Assembly: GCF_007992715.1 (NCBI RefSeq)
Contig: NZ_BKAU01000001.1
Span: 434,001 to 498,000, forward strand
Source: Chitinophaga cymbidii
Lineage (GTDB): Bacteria > Bacteroidota > Bacteroidia > Chitinophagales > Chitinophagaceae
DNA: 64,000 bases
Direction of reading: 5' to 3'
A model generated the notes under the pieces. That model had not been told where the DNA came from. It did not search any database and saw only the letters and a list, made by a program, of their open reading frames with translations. The first letter of the stretch is position 1; each line of letters begins with the position of its first letter. This document shows positions 6,991-15,392 of this stretch, piece after piece. Position numbers and translations under genes: made by a program.

Positions 6991-9900
6991 TTAAAAGTTT
7001 GTTTGTATGCCAAATGTGCATGCAAATGGGCGTGGTAAATCAGAAATACCTACGAAACTCCCTACATCCGGATCCAATTTATACCGATTCGCCCGCCAGA
7101 TGATTCCAAGATTGCTCAAATAGGCATATACATGTATTCCCCGCTGCTTTGAAGGAATTCTATATTCAAGACGAATATCCTGCAAGCGGATATGATCTCC
7201 CTTCTCAACAAGTATTTCCGAATATTGATAAAAACTATTCCGGGAATTGTTGGCTGGATAACTTAATGATGGAACATTCGTAATACGCTCATCACCAGGC
7301 TTCTGCCATCTCTTCCCATAGTCACGATTCATATCATCACGCAATAAATTGGGGTAGCTCAGGTTTACACCCGGCCGTCTAAAGTAGTATCCCAGTTTAT
7401 ACGTAACATTTATTGATAGTGAAAAGCTCTTAAAAGAAAAATCATTTCTCCAGGAACCGTACATTGTCGGAAAGGCCGATCCATGAAAAACGAGACTGTC
7501 AGGGGTAAAATTATTGATGATTCCGCTATAATCTGTGCTTATGTTTCCTTTCAAATATCCTCTAGGATCACCATTGGCCGGGTCTAACCCAGCCCATTTA
7601 TAGCTTAGTAACCCTTTGATAGGCATGCCTTCAACATACAGTATGCCGCTAGGGCTTTTCAATATAACAGAACCGGATGTCGGCTTCAGATCGTAAGAAA
7701 TAATTTCATCCTTCAGCCGGCTATATAAAAGAGTGGATTCCCATTTCAATTTTGCGTCGAGTATCTTCCCCTTCAATGTAATATCAAAGCCGGTTGTCCG
7801 GGTTGCTGCGGAGTTCTTATTAATAGTAATATATCCTGTTTGCGGCGCCACATTAGCATTCTCGATCAAATCCAGACAATGCTTGTTAAAATACTCAACT
7901 GACCCAGTCACTCTTGATCTTTTCGACATAAAATCAACTCCCACATTCAGTATCTTTACCTTTTCCCATCTCAGTTGATCATTCTCTGGCGAAATATTGA
8001 TAATTGACGGCAGCCCTGTAAGAGGACCTGTAACATACGTACCCGTCATATATGCAGAACCATTGTACACATTCCCATTAAAGCCGTACGAGGTTCTCAA
8101 ACGCAGTTCCGGGAGCCAATTATTCTCGCGATAGAAAGGTTCCCGCGCAATATCCCACCCCAACCCCACTGACCAAAGAGGAGTCATCTTTTCGTTGGTG
8201 CGCGCACCAAACAGATTTGCTCCATCTTTTCTACCACTTATTGTGAAATCATATCGCTGCTTGTAGCTGTATCCAATATTTGTATAGTAGGAAATGAACC
8301 TGTTGAGGATGCCGGATACATCACTATTCATCCCAAAAGCACTGTTCAAGGTAGATGCTCCATTGGGATAGGTTGGGTACAAAATATCGTAGTTCAGATT
8401 GGCAATTCCTCTACCGGTTGCATCAGAGTAACCAATGCTGTTTCTCTCCGTACCTACAGCAGACAACTCCCTGATCTCCGCACCAAGTATCGCCGCTATA
8501 CCATGTTCTCCGAATTTCTGATCATAATTCAGGTTCGTGCGAACATTATTGGCACGCCAATCATATTCACCAAGCGAAAGAATACCGCCTTTCGGAAAAT
8601 TATAAGTGAACATGCCTGTAGACGGATCTTTTACAGAGAATTTGTTGATCAGGTTACGGGTGAAATAGCTTTGCTCGTTCCGGTAATTCCGGGTGGAGAT
8701 CAGTTGCCGCTCATGCTGATACTGCACTTCGGCGTTAAGGAAGGAAGTAAATTTGTACTTAACGGATGCGCGCAATACCAGGTTCTGCATGGTAGTAAAA
8801 TTCTCCGCATTGCGTATCTCATCCAGCGGCCGGTAATGCCAATCCAGGTACCCCAATCCTGAAACACTGTCTACAAACGAAGGGTTATAATCCCTGACGG
8901 TCGCCAGCGCATTCCCGTTCGCGTCCATCATTTGCGCATAGGGATACAGCATCCCGTATTTCGTGGTATTTACTGTCACAGAGCCATATTCCTGCTCATT
9001 ATGCTGATTGATTTTCCGGTGACTATAATTGAAATACGTGCCCACTTCCAGTTTCTCCAAAGGCGTCAACGTATTAGCCGCAGTAACCGTCGTCCTCACC
9101 GTTCCATTCCGGATAAGATTATCCTGGTTCCGGTCATGCCCGACAGAAAGATAGTAAGTATGCTCATCCGACCCGCCATGCACGTTCACCGCATATTGCT
9201 GGCTCACCGCCTCGCGGTATACATGCCGCAGGAAATCCCTCCTTACGTCATTGCCTTTCAGCGCTTCGATCTCCGCATCCACCACGTCCGCGGAAAGCTC
9301 GCCGCTTCTTTTCTTCGCCAGTAGTGTTACGACGGGTGACAGGGCGGGAAAGCTGCTGCGGTTATTGATGTCGGAATTAAAATAACCTGCATCGAAAAGC
9401 GTCTTTTCCACTTCGATATAATCCGCGGCGCTCATGTAATTCGGATCATAATACAAATCGGGTTTCCGTTCAATGGTCAGGTTGGTATTGAAGCCCATCC
9501 TCATTTTCTGGTTTTTCCTGCCTTTCCGGGTGGTCAATACGATGACGCCGTTACCGCTTCGGGAGCCCCAGATGCTGGCGGAGGCGGCGTCTTTCAGGAT
9601 GGTGATGGATTCGATGTCGTTGGGGTTGAGGTTCTTCACATCTCCTTCGTAAGGGAAATTGTCGAGTACGATCAATGGATTCGGGTTGACCTGGTTGGGC
9701 GATAAAGTGCTGATGCCCCGGAGGTACATGCCTAACGACGCGGTAGAAGGCATCTTTGAAATCGTTCCCAGCGTTGAGGTATTAAAATTCAGCAGTCCGC
9801 TGGTGATCCCTTCTATCCTGTCCAGCACGCTGCCGGTGGGTCTTCTGTTGATCAGCTTCCGGTCCAGCTGCACAAACGAACCGGTAGAACGCTCTTTCGG

Positions 9901-10533
9901 AACTTTCTGGAAGCCGGTGGACAAAACGGTGATCCCGTCCATATGCGTAACGGCGGAATCCAGCGTCAGCGCGATCTCCCGTTCTCCGTTCAACCTGAAC
10001 TGCCGGGATTCGTAACCGATAGAGCTGATCAGCAGCAGGGCCTTGTCCGGCACATTCTCCATGCTGAAGCGGCCATCTGTACCGGTACTGGCGCCCTTTT
10101 GCGAGCCGCTGACGGCTATGGAGGCGCCGGCAACGGGCAGTCCGTTCCGGCCGGTGACCACGCCCGTTAGTGGCGGAACCTTTTCTTTACTGACCTGTAA
10201 GGTTTTTGATTCGAATAACAGCACCAGGTCGCCATGCAGCCGCCAGCCCACATACAGGCCGTCGGTGACTTTCGCCATCACCTCCCCGAGGGTGGCGTTC
10301 CTGAAATCCACCTGCAGCCTCCTTTCCTTGTCGATCACAGAGTTTTCAAAAGAAGCGGTGAGCCCCATCTGCTGGCGTACGGCTTTGAATATTTCAGCGA
10401 CGGTATAGTTACCGTTCAGGTTGAGCCGGGGTGTGGCGGGTGTATTTTGTGCAAGCAATGCGGAGGAAGCAAAGATCCATATGATGATCCAGAACGAACG
10501 TTTACATAGGGTGGATGTAACAGTACCTGTCAT
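6991..10533 (-). CDS. SusC-type TonB-dependent receptor with N-terminal STN domain
   Basis: 1180 residues from ATG 10533. This start places a signal peptide (CKRSFWIIIWIFASSALLAQ) at the front; an upstream extension to 10632 runs into a hairpin and is unlikely. Order: STN signalling domain (about 40-110, LNLNGNYTVAEIFKAV), carboxypeptidase-D-like regulatory domain (GVVTGRNGLPVAGASIAVSG), plug (STGFQKVPKERSTGSFVQL ... LIVLDNFPYEG ... ILKDAASASIWGSR) and a 22-strand-type barrel to the C-terminus. Substrate uptake is powered by TonB. The STN domain implies signalling through FecR to the ECF sigma factor encoded upstream. The 3' two thirds are noticeably more AT-rich than the 5' third, with a change near 8.9-9.1 kb. 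Pairs with the SusD gene downstream. Confidence 0.95.
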   Translation of the reverse strand: MTGTVTSTLCKRSFWIIIWIFASSALLAQNTPATPRLNLNGNYTVAEIFKAVRQQMGLTASFENSVIDKERRLQVDFRNATLGEVMAKVTDGLYVGWRLHGDLVLLFESKTLQVSKEKVPPLTGVVTGRNGLPVAGASIAVSGSQKGASTGTDGRFSMENVPDKALLLISSIGYESRQFRLNGEREIALTLDSAVTHMDGITVLSTGFQKVPKERSTGSFVQLDRKLINRRPTGSVLDRIEGITSGLLNFNTSTLGTISKMPSTASLGMYLRGISTLSPNQVNPNPLIVLDNFPYEGDVKNLNPNDIESITILKDAASASIWGSRSGNGVIVLTTRKGRKNQKMRMGFNTNLTIERKPDLYYDPNYMSAADYIEVEKTLFDAGYFNSDINNRSSFPALSPVVTLLAKKRSGELSADVVDAEIEALKGNDVRRDFLRHVYREAVSQQYAVNVHGGSDEHTYYLSVGHDRNQDNLIRNGTVRTTVTAANTLTPLEKLEVGTYFNYSHRKINQHNEQEYGSVTVNTTKYGMLYPYAQMMDANGNALATVRDYNPSFVDSVSGLGYLDWHYRPLDEIRNAENFTTMQNLVLRASVKYKFTSFLNAEVQYQHERQLISTRNYRNEQSYFTRNLINKFSVKDPSTGMFTYNFPKGGILSLGEYDWRANNVRTNLNYDQKFGEHGIAAILGAEIRELSAVGTERNSIGYSDATGRGIANLNYDILYPTYPNGASTLNSAFGMNSDVSGILNRFISYYTNIGYSYKQRYDFTISGRKDGANLFGARTNEKMTPLWSVGLGWDIAREPFYRENNWLPELRLRTSYGFNGNVYNGSAYMTGTYVTGPLTGLPSIINISPENDQLRWEKVKILNVGVDFMSKRSRVTGSVEYFNKHCLDLIENANVAPQTGYITINKNSAATRTTGFDITLKGKILDAKLKWESTLLYSRLKDEIISYDLKPTSGSVILKSPSGILYVEGMPIKGLLSYKWAGLDPANGDPRGYLKGNISTDYSGIINNFTPDSLVFHGSAFPTMYGSWRNDFSFKSFSLSINVTYKLGYYFRRPGVNLSYPNLLRDDMNRDYGKRWQKPGDERITNVPSLSYPANNSRNSFYQYSEILVEKGDHIRLQDIRLEYRIPSKQRGIHVYAYLSNLGIIWRANRYKLDPDVGSFVGISDLPRPFACTFGIQTNF

Positions 10534-10600
10534 TTTATCGCTTCCATTTGTATATATAAGTTGCTGTGCATAGCGTGGATATGCTGCTTTTCGGGACGCA

Positions 10601-10629
10601 AAATGAAAAAATCCTATGTTACATAGGAT
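10601..10629 (-). terminator. Intrinsic terminator after the sigma gene, before susC
   Basis: On the minus strand an 8-bp stem (ATCCTATG/CATAGGAT, 10611-10629, loop of three) is followed by a T-rich run (10610-10601). It separates sigma-gene transcription from susC, as expected if susC is transcribed from its own, sigma-dependent promoter. Confidence 0.65.
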
Positions 10630-10672
10630 CACAAAATTGTCAAAAGCTCCGTAAATAGTAATTGCTTAACAA

Positions 10673-11206
10673 TTAGCGCAGGCCGGACAGCGAAATTCGC
10701 AGGTTTTTGAGTGCCACTTTCACGTGGCTTTTCACTGTTTCCATGGTAAGACCCATCTCCTGACCGGCTTCCCGGTACGATTTATCGTCCATATAAGTCT
10801 TCACAAAGGCCCACCGGCGCTGTGAGGGGAGGCTCTGGATCGCCTCGTTGAGGCGTTCACGTAACTCCCAGATTTCGGTCTGATCTGCTGCCACTTCTCC
10901 TCCGTGCACTTCCATAAAATGGCCTTTCTTCCGCTCGGCGCTTTCCCGGGCGCTCTTGCGGGTCAGGCAGTTATTTTTAACTGCGCTGTACAGGTAAGAC
11001 CGGATGGCTCCCGGATTTACGTCCTTCAGGTAATTATTCTCCCATAGCTTGATAAAGGTCTCCTGCACAACGTCTTCTGCTTCATGTCCGTCGCGCAGAA
11101 TCCGGAAAGCCTCTACGATGAGCGCTTCGCGGAACCTGAAATACAATACCTTAAATTCTTCATCCGTAAGCCCGGAACCATTCATAGTTGTGCATTCTTC
11201 ATTCAT
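10673..11206 (-). CDS. RNA polymerase ECF sigma factor
   Basis: 177 residues from 11206 (170 if the in-frame ATG at 11185 is used). Sigma region 2 is clear: FRFREALIVEAFRILRDGHEAEDVVQETFIKLWEN. Region 4 follows after a linker: LNEAIQSLPSQRRWAFVKTYMDDKSYREAGQEMGLTMETVKSHVKVAL. Such sigma factors in Bacteroidota drive the adjacent susCD operon when FecR releases them. FecR is encoded 476 bp upstream on the same strand with a small gene between. The usual order is sigma first, so this operon is reversed. A terminator hairpin follows the gene. Confidence 0.94.
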   Translation of the reverse strand: MNEECTTMNGSGLTDEEFKVLYFRFREALIVEAFRILRDGHEAEDVVQETFIKLWENNYLKDVNPGAIRSYLYSAVKNNCLTRKSARESAERKKGHFMEVHGGEVAADQTEIWELRERLNEAIQSLPSQRRWAFVKTYMDDKSYREAGQEMGLTMETVKSHVKVALKNLRISLSGLR

Positions 11207-11248
11207 AAATCAGAAAAGTAAGATTGTCAACTGATTCAATTGCAGCAA

Positions 11249-11290
11249 TTTCAAAACAAGTTAGTGATTTTACGCTAACCTGTTTTGAAA
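11249..11290. repeat. Long inverted repeat upstream of the ECF sigma gene
   Basis: The arms 11249-11264 and 11275-11290 (TTTCAAAACAAGTTAG and CTAACCTGTTTTGAAA) match at 15 of 16 positions around a 10-nt spacer. It starts about 43 bp upstream of the sigma gene, inside a 235-bp gap. It could be a large operator, an RNA hairpin in the leader, or a terminator for something reading rightward, since TTTTT follows at 11292. Nothing else in the gap (11207-11441) looks like a gene. Confidence 0.6.
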
Positions 11291-11441
11291 ATTTTTACGG
11301 TTGAAATCCTTTAATTGAAAATACTGAAAAAACGGTAGCAGGAATCATCAATAAATGTTAATCTTCGGTTAATAGGTGACTGTTTGGTGAATAATCCAAA
11401 AAGAATCCGGGGGGGACTACAAGGTATGAAAGGCAGGAGCT

Positions 11442-11645
11442 TTATTTGATGCGTTCCGCATCTTTTACTATCTCGATATGGTACCCGATATGGGATAAGA
11501 TTTCGTTGGTTTCCTCCAGCAGGGCCATTAGTTCACTGCGCAGACGGGTGTTCTTTTCACCTACCCTTTCCGCGAAATCTTCCCAGCTCAGATTATCAGC
11601 CAGGAATATGTATTGTAACCTGTTTGTCAGATCTACATTTTTCAT
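11442..11645 (-). CDS. Small unknown protein between FecR and sigma genes (67 aa)
   Basis: A 67-residue, charged, mostly helical protein, co-directional with fecR (36 nt gap) and the sigma gene. I do not recognise it firmly. The middle reads SWEDFAERVGEKNTRLRSELMALL and ends LSHIGYHIEIVKD. The pattern S-x-x-x-F-A-x-x-x-G followed by a terminal LGY-x-x-E-I-like strand resembles degenerate Xre/Cro helix-turn-helix proteins, but the recognition helix is not convincing. Reading-frame context (same operon, tight spacing to fecR, no competing frame) supports it as a real gene. A regulatory role in the FecR/sigma circuit is speculation. Confidence 0.55.
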   Translation of the reverse strand: MKNVDLTNRLQYIFLADNLSWEDFAERVGEKNTRLRSELMALLEETNEILSHIGYHIEIVKDAERIK

Positions 11646-11681
11646 TTGTCTCGCTTTAAGAATATTTTTCTGAATACTGTT

Positions 11682-12842
11682 TTAAAAGAGGTGTAGCATG
11701 CCGTCTTCCATCCTGTACTCTATCCGTTTGGTCAGGCGCAGCACTTCGAGAAAATCTTCCAGCGGCGCAGTTTTGTCCAGCTTTCCATCATATTTATATC
11801 CCGCGATGGCCGGGTTGTCAAATACCATCTGCACATCATACCAGCGGTCTACTACTTCCGCTACCTTTATCATAGGGCTGCTGTTGAAATAATAAACGCC
11901 TTTCATCCAGGAGAGCACTTCCTCTTTATCGAATGCCTGCACGGTCATCCTGCCTGAAGTCTGATTAATGGCCTGCTCGCCGGGGCGCAGTATCCTGGCT
12001 TCCGTACGGTAGGAGGTCTTTACGCTTCCTTCCACCAGCGAAGCTTTCAGCTTGCCAGATTCGTATGTGTTGATGTTAAAGGAAGTTCCCAGTACCTGCA
12101 CATCGCCGGCATGGGTGCGTACAATAAAAGGTTTGCTGGCGTCCGGGGCTACTTTGAAAAAAGCTTCTCCCCGCACTTCCACTTCCCGGGTATTGCTACC
12201 TTTGAATGAGAAGGGGAAGCGCAGGCTCGAAGCAGAATTGAGGCTAACTTCAGTACCGTCAGAAAGAACGATTGTATAATCCTCTCTTGCAGGCACTTCT
12301 AATGTGTTCCATTGCGTTGCAGGAGCTTCGCCATGCTCGTAACGTAATGTTTTATGATGATTGCTCAGTTGCACCTTCCCCGCCTTTATCCGTTCCTGCG
12401 ATCCGGCGCCTGTTAAAGGCACCAGCTCACCGGTGGACAATCTGAGGCGGATATCGTAAGACTTTCCGGTGGCCTGGGCCACTGCCGAAAAGTTAACAGA
12501 TTGTTGTTGTGCCTCCGGCCATAAAAAATACAACCCTAATGTGACCATGATCAGCACACTGGCTACCATCAGCCAGCGGCGTACACCCATATTACGCACT
12601 TCCACCGCTTCCTCCCGCGTCATGGCATGCTCCACCAGCTCGTCCCAACGGGCGCTCGTGGGCTTTTCGCGTAACAAACGCTGCATCTCGGGGGAAGCAT
12701 ACAGATCATCCAGCTCCCTGCACATCCGCCTGACCGCCGGGTAACGCATAGCGTTTTCCAGCTCACGTTCCTCCTCCGGAGTCAATGAATCGGTCAACTT
12801 CTGCAGGTATAACTGCCTGATATGTTCCTGATCAAATTCCAT
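11682..12842 (-). CDS. FecR-family anti-sigma/sigma-regulator
   Basis: 386 residues from ATG 12842 (MEFDQEHIRQLYLQKLTD); the longer frame to 12941 adds a low-complexity non-protein-like head. A cytoplasmic N-terminal domain (about 1-100) is followed by one membrane helix (WLMVASVLIMVTLGLYFLW, about 112-130). The periplasmic FecR domain has ARE-DYTIVLSDGTEVSLNSAS and VEVRGEAFFKVAPDASKPFIV. The C-terminal DUF4974 region has YFNSSPMIKVAEVVDRWYDV. It senses the STN domain of the TonB receptor in the periplasm and controls the cognate ECF sigma. It is the first gene of the reversed fecR-small-sigma-susC-susD order and divergent from a GH92 gene. Confidence 0.93.
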   Translation of the reverse strand: MEFDQEHIRQLYLQKLTDSLTPEEERELENAMRYPAVRRMCRELDDLYASPEMQRLLREKPTSARWDELVEHAMTREEAVEVRNMGVRRWLMVASVLIMVTLGLYFLWPEAQQQSVNFSAVAQATGKSYDIRLRLSTGELVPLTGAGSQERIKAGKVQLSNHHKTLRYEHGEAPATQWNTLEVPAREDYTIVLSDGTEVSLNSASSLRFPFSFKGSNTREVEVRGEAFFKVAPDASKPFIVRTHAGDVQVLGTSFNINTYESGKLKASLVEGSVKTSYRTEARILRPGEQAINQTSGRMTVQAFDKEEVLSWMKGVYYFNSSPMIKVAEVVDRWYDVQMVFDNPAIAGYKYDGKLDKTAPLEDFLEVLRLTKRIEYRMEDGMLHLF

Positions 12843-12981
12843 GAATATGCCCGGATGTAATATTAAGACTGTTGTTAAATACAAACCGGGGGTGCCGGGC
12901 CAAAAAAAAATTTTCCGTCCATCCCCAAACCCCTTCCGCAAAACACCCCGAAAACCGCTACATATCTACGCTAAAACGATT

Positions 12982-12989
12982 TATCTTTG
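12982..12989 (+). promoter_or_regulatory. Bacteroidota -7 promoter box for the GH92 gene
   Basis: TATCTTTG fits the Bacteroidota -7 consensus TAnnTTTG exactly and ends 27 nt before ATG 13017. It overlaps the alternative upstream start at 12987, which argues for 13017 as the true start. No clear -33 TTG was found. Confidence 0.6.
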
Positions 12990-13016
12990 GTAGCATTAAA
13001 AACCAATTCACAACGC

Positions 13017-15299
13017 ATGAGAAAATTCTCCCTCAGCCTTTTACTGTTGTCCCCCGCCCTGGCCTTCGGCCAGGACCTGGTGCAATATGTAAAACCCATC
13101 ATCGGCACGGCAAAAATGGGGCATACCTACCCCGGCGCCACCGTGCCCTTCGGCATGGTGCAGCTTAGCCCGGAAACGGACACCATCCCCTACGAGATGA
13201 ATGGCAGGTATAACCCGGACGTATACAAGTACTGCGCCGGCTACCAGTACACGGACAAAACCATCGTGGGCTTCAGCCACACCCACTTCAGCGGCACCGG
13301 ACACTCCGACCTCGGGGATTTCCTGATCATGCCCACCACCGGCCCCCTCCAGCTCAACCCCGGCACGGCGGACCACCCGGAAAACGGCTACCGCTCCCGC
13401 TTTTCCCACGAAAATGAAACCGCGGAAGCGGCCTATTACAAAGTGAAGCTGGATGACCACAACATCCTCGCAGAACTGACAGCCACCAACCGCGTGGGCT
13501 TCCATCAATATACCTTCCCCGAAGCCGGCAATGCCCACATCATCCTGGACCTCATGGCGGGCATCTATAATTATGGTAACAAGAACGTGTGGACCTTCGT
13601 ACGGATCGAGAACGACTCCCTCATCACCGGGTACCGCCAGACCGCCGGATGGGCCCGCACCCGCACCGTATATTTCGCCATGACCTTCAGCAAACCCTTT
13701 ACAAAATACGGCCATCAGAACTACGCCAATGACGTTTACAAAGGCTTCTGGCGCAAATTCGACCAGACGGAGAACTTCCCCGAAATGGCCGGCCGCCAGA
13801 TCAGGGCCTGGTTCGACTTCAACACCCGACCGGGCGAGAAGATCCAGGTGAAATTCGCCCTCTCCCCCGTGAGCACCGCCGGCGCACTGAACAACCTGCG
13901 CACCGAAGCGCCGGATTGGGATTTTGACGCCGTGAAAAAGAAAGGACAGGCGGACTGGAACAAAGAACTCGCGAAGATCCGCGTAAACGCCCTCAGCAAC
14001 GACGACATGGTGAACTTCTACACCGCCATGTACCACACCTTCCTCGGCCCCACTACCTATATGGACGTAGACGGCGGCTACCGCGGGCTGGACCAGCTGA
14101 ACCACAGTGCCGAAGGTTTTACCAACTACACGACCTTCTCCCTCTGGGACACCTACCGCGCCCTGCATCCGTTCTTCAACATCATCCAGCCGCAACGCAA
14201 TGCGGACATGGTGCGCTCCATGCTGGAACATTACAACCAGAGCGTGCACAAAATGCTGCCCGTGTGGAGCCACTACGCCAACGAAAACTGGTGCATGATC
14301 GGCTACCACAGCGTTTCCGTGATAGCGGACGCCATCATGAAAGGCAACATCAACGGATATGACGCCAACAAAGCCCTCGATGCCTGCGCCACCACCGCCC
14401 GCTACAGGAAATACGACGGACTGGGATATTATATGGACATGGGCTACGTGCCGGAAGACAAGAACAGCTCCTCGGTTTCCAAAACGCTGGAATATGCGTA
14501 TGACGACTGGTGCATTGCACAGGTGGCGAAAAAGCTCGGCCGCAACGACCTGTATGAAGAGTTCATCAAACGTTCACAAAACTACCGCAACGTGTTCGAC
14601 CCTTCCACCGGCTTCATGCGCCCGAAGCTCAGCGACGGCACTTTCCGCAAGGAGTTCGACGTGCTCAGCACGCACGGGCAGGGATATATCGAAGGAAATG
14701 CCTGGAACTACAGCCTCTACGTGCCCCAATATCCCGCTGAAATGATCGCGATGATGGGCGGCAAAAAACAGTTTACCGGCCACCTGGATTCCCTCTTCAC
14801 CATGCACCTGCCGGACGCTTTCTTCGCGGAAACGGAAGACATCACGCGCGAAGGCATCATCGGCAACTATGTGCACGGCAACGAACCGGCCCATCACGCC
14901 GCCTATTTATATAACTGGACGGACGCTCCCTGGAAAACGCAGGAACGGGTGCGCATGATCCTGGAGAAAATGTACAAACCCGCGGCAGACGGCCTCGGCG
15001 GGAATGACGACTGCGGACAGATGAGCGCATGGTACATTTTCACCACGCTGGGATTCTACCCCGTCTGCCCCGGCTCCACCGAATACGCGCTAGGAAGCCC
15101 CGCTATCCGCTCCGCCGAACTGCACCTGGAAAACGGTAAAACGTTCAGCGTGGAAGCAGTGAACCAGGGCGCCAAAAATGTGTATGTAAAGAAAGTGGAG
15201 CTGAACGGAAAACCCTTGACAGGCCGTTTTCTCACGCATGCGGACATCATGAACGGCGGGAAGATCGTGTTCTACATGGACCGCAAACCTAAAAAGTAG
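13017..15299 (+). CDS. GH92 family alpha-mannosidase
   Basis: 760 residues from ATG 13017, giving the signal peptide MRKFSLSLLLLSPALAFGQ. The N-terminal beta-sandwich begins VQYVKPIIGTAKMGHTYPGATVPFGMVQLSP, a GH92 hallmark. The alpha/alpha barrel has LWDTYRALHPFF, EGNAWNYSL (probable general acid Glu), VHGNEPAHHAAYLYNW and GGNDDCGQMSAWYIF (the conserved Asp pair of the catalytic base). These exo-alpha-mannosidases are calcium dependent and trim mannans or N-glycans in the periplasm or on the surface. It is convergent with a second GH92 gene and close to a susCD/FecR system and a LacI gene, so the neighbourhood looks like a mannoside utilisation locus. The exact linkage is not predictable here. 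Confidence 0.95.
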   Translation: MRKFSLSLLLLSPALAFGQDLVQYVKPIIGTAKMGHTYPGATVPFGMVQLSPETDTIPYEMNGRYNPDVYKYCAGYQYTDKTIVGFSHTHFSGTGHSDLGDFLIMPTTGPLQLNPGTADHPENGYRSRFSHENETAEAAYYKVKLDDHNILAELTATNRVGFHQYTFPEAGNAHIILDLMAGIYNYGNKNVWTFVRIENDSLITGYRQTAGWARTRTVYFAMTFSKPFTKYGHQNYANDVYKGFWRKFDQTENFPEMAGRQIRAWFDFNTRPGEKIQVKFALSPVSTAGALNNLRTEAPDWDFDAVKKKGQADWNKELAKIRVNALSNDDMVNFYTAMYHTFLGPTTYMDVDGGYRGLDQLNHSAEGFTNYTTFSLWDTYRALHPFFNIIQPQRNADMVRSMLEHYNQSVHKMLPVWSHYANENWCMIGYHSVSVIADAIMKGNINGYDANKALDACATTARYRKYDGLGYYMDMGYVPEDKNSSSVSKTLEYAYDDWCIAQVAKKLGRNDLYEEFIKRSQNYRNVFDPSTGFMRPKLSDGTFRKEFDVLSTHGQGYIEGNAWNYSLYVPQYPAEMIAMMGGKKQFTGHLDSLFTMHLPDAFFAETEDITREGIIGNYVHGNEPAHHAAYLYNWTDAPWKTQERVRMILEKMYKPAADGLGGNDDCGQMSAWYIFTTLGFYPVCPGSTEYALGSPAIRSAELHLENGKTFSVEAVNQGAKNVYVKKVELNGKPLTGRFLTHADIMNGGKIVFYMDRKPKK

Positions 15300-15302
15300 G
15301 CA

Positions 15303-15332
15303 TAAAAAAAACATCCCGAAGATTCGGGATGT
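15303..15332. terminator. Intrinsic terminator between the convergent GH92 genes
   Basis: A perfect 10-bp stem, ACATCCCGAA (15311-15320) with TTCGGGATGT (15323-15332), and a two-base loop. An A7 tract at 15304-15310 gives the U-run for transcription coming from the minus-strand GH92 gene. It starts 12 nt after the stop of the plus-strand gene. Confidence 0.75.
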
Positions 15333-15392
15333 AATGTCTACAGTGAACAATGAAATAGCAAGTTGCTACTATTCCAGGATCTTGGTGAATAA

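Noticed and set aside
12987..13016. Earlier in-frame start for the first GH92 protein
   Set aside because: It lies inside the TATCTTTG promoter box and would displace the signal peptide from the N-terminus.
13041..14309. Long open frame antisense to the first GH92 gene (422 codons)
   Set aside because: Low-complexity Val/Gly/His-rich product with no domain, produced by the codon bias of the real gene on the other strand.
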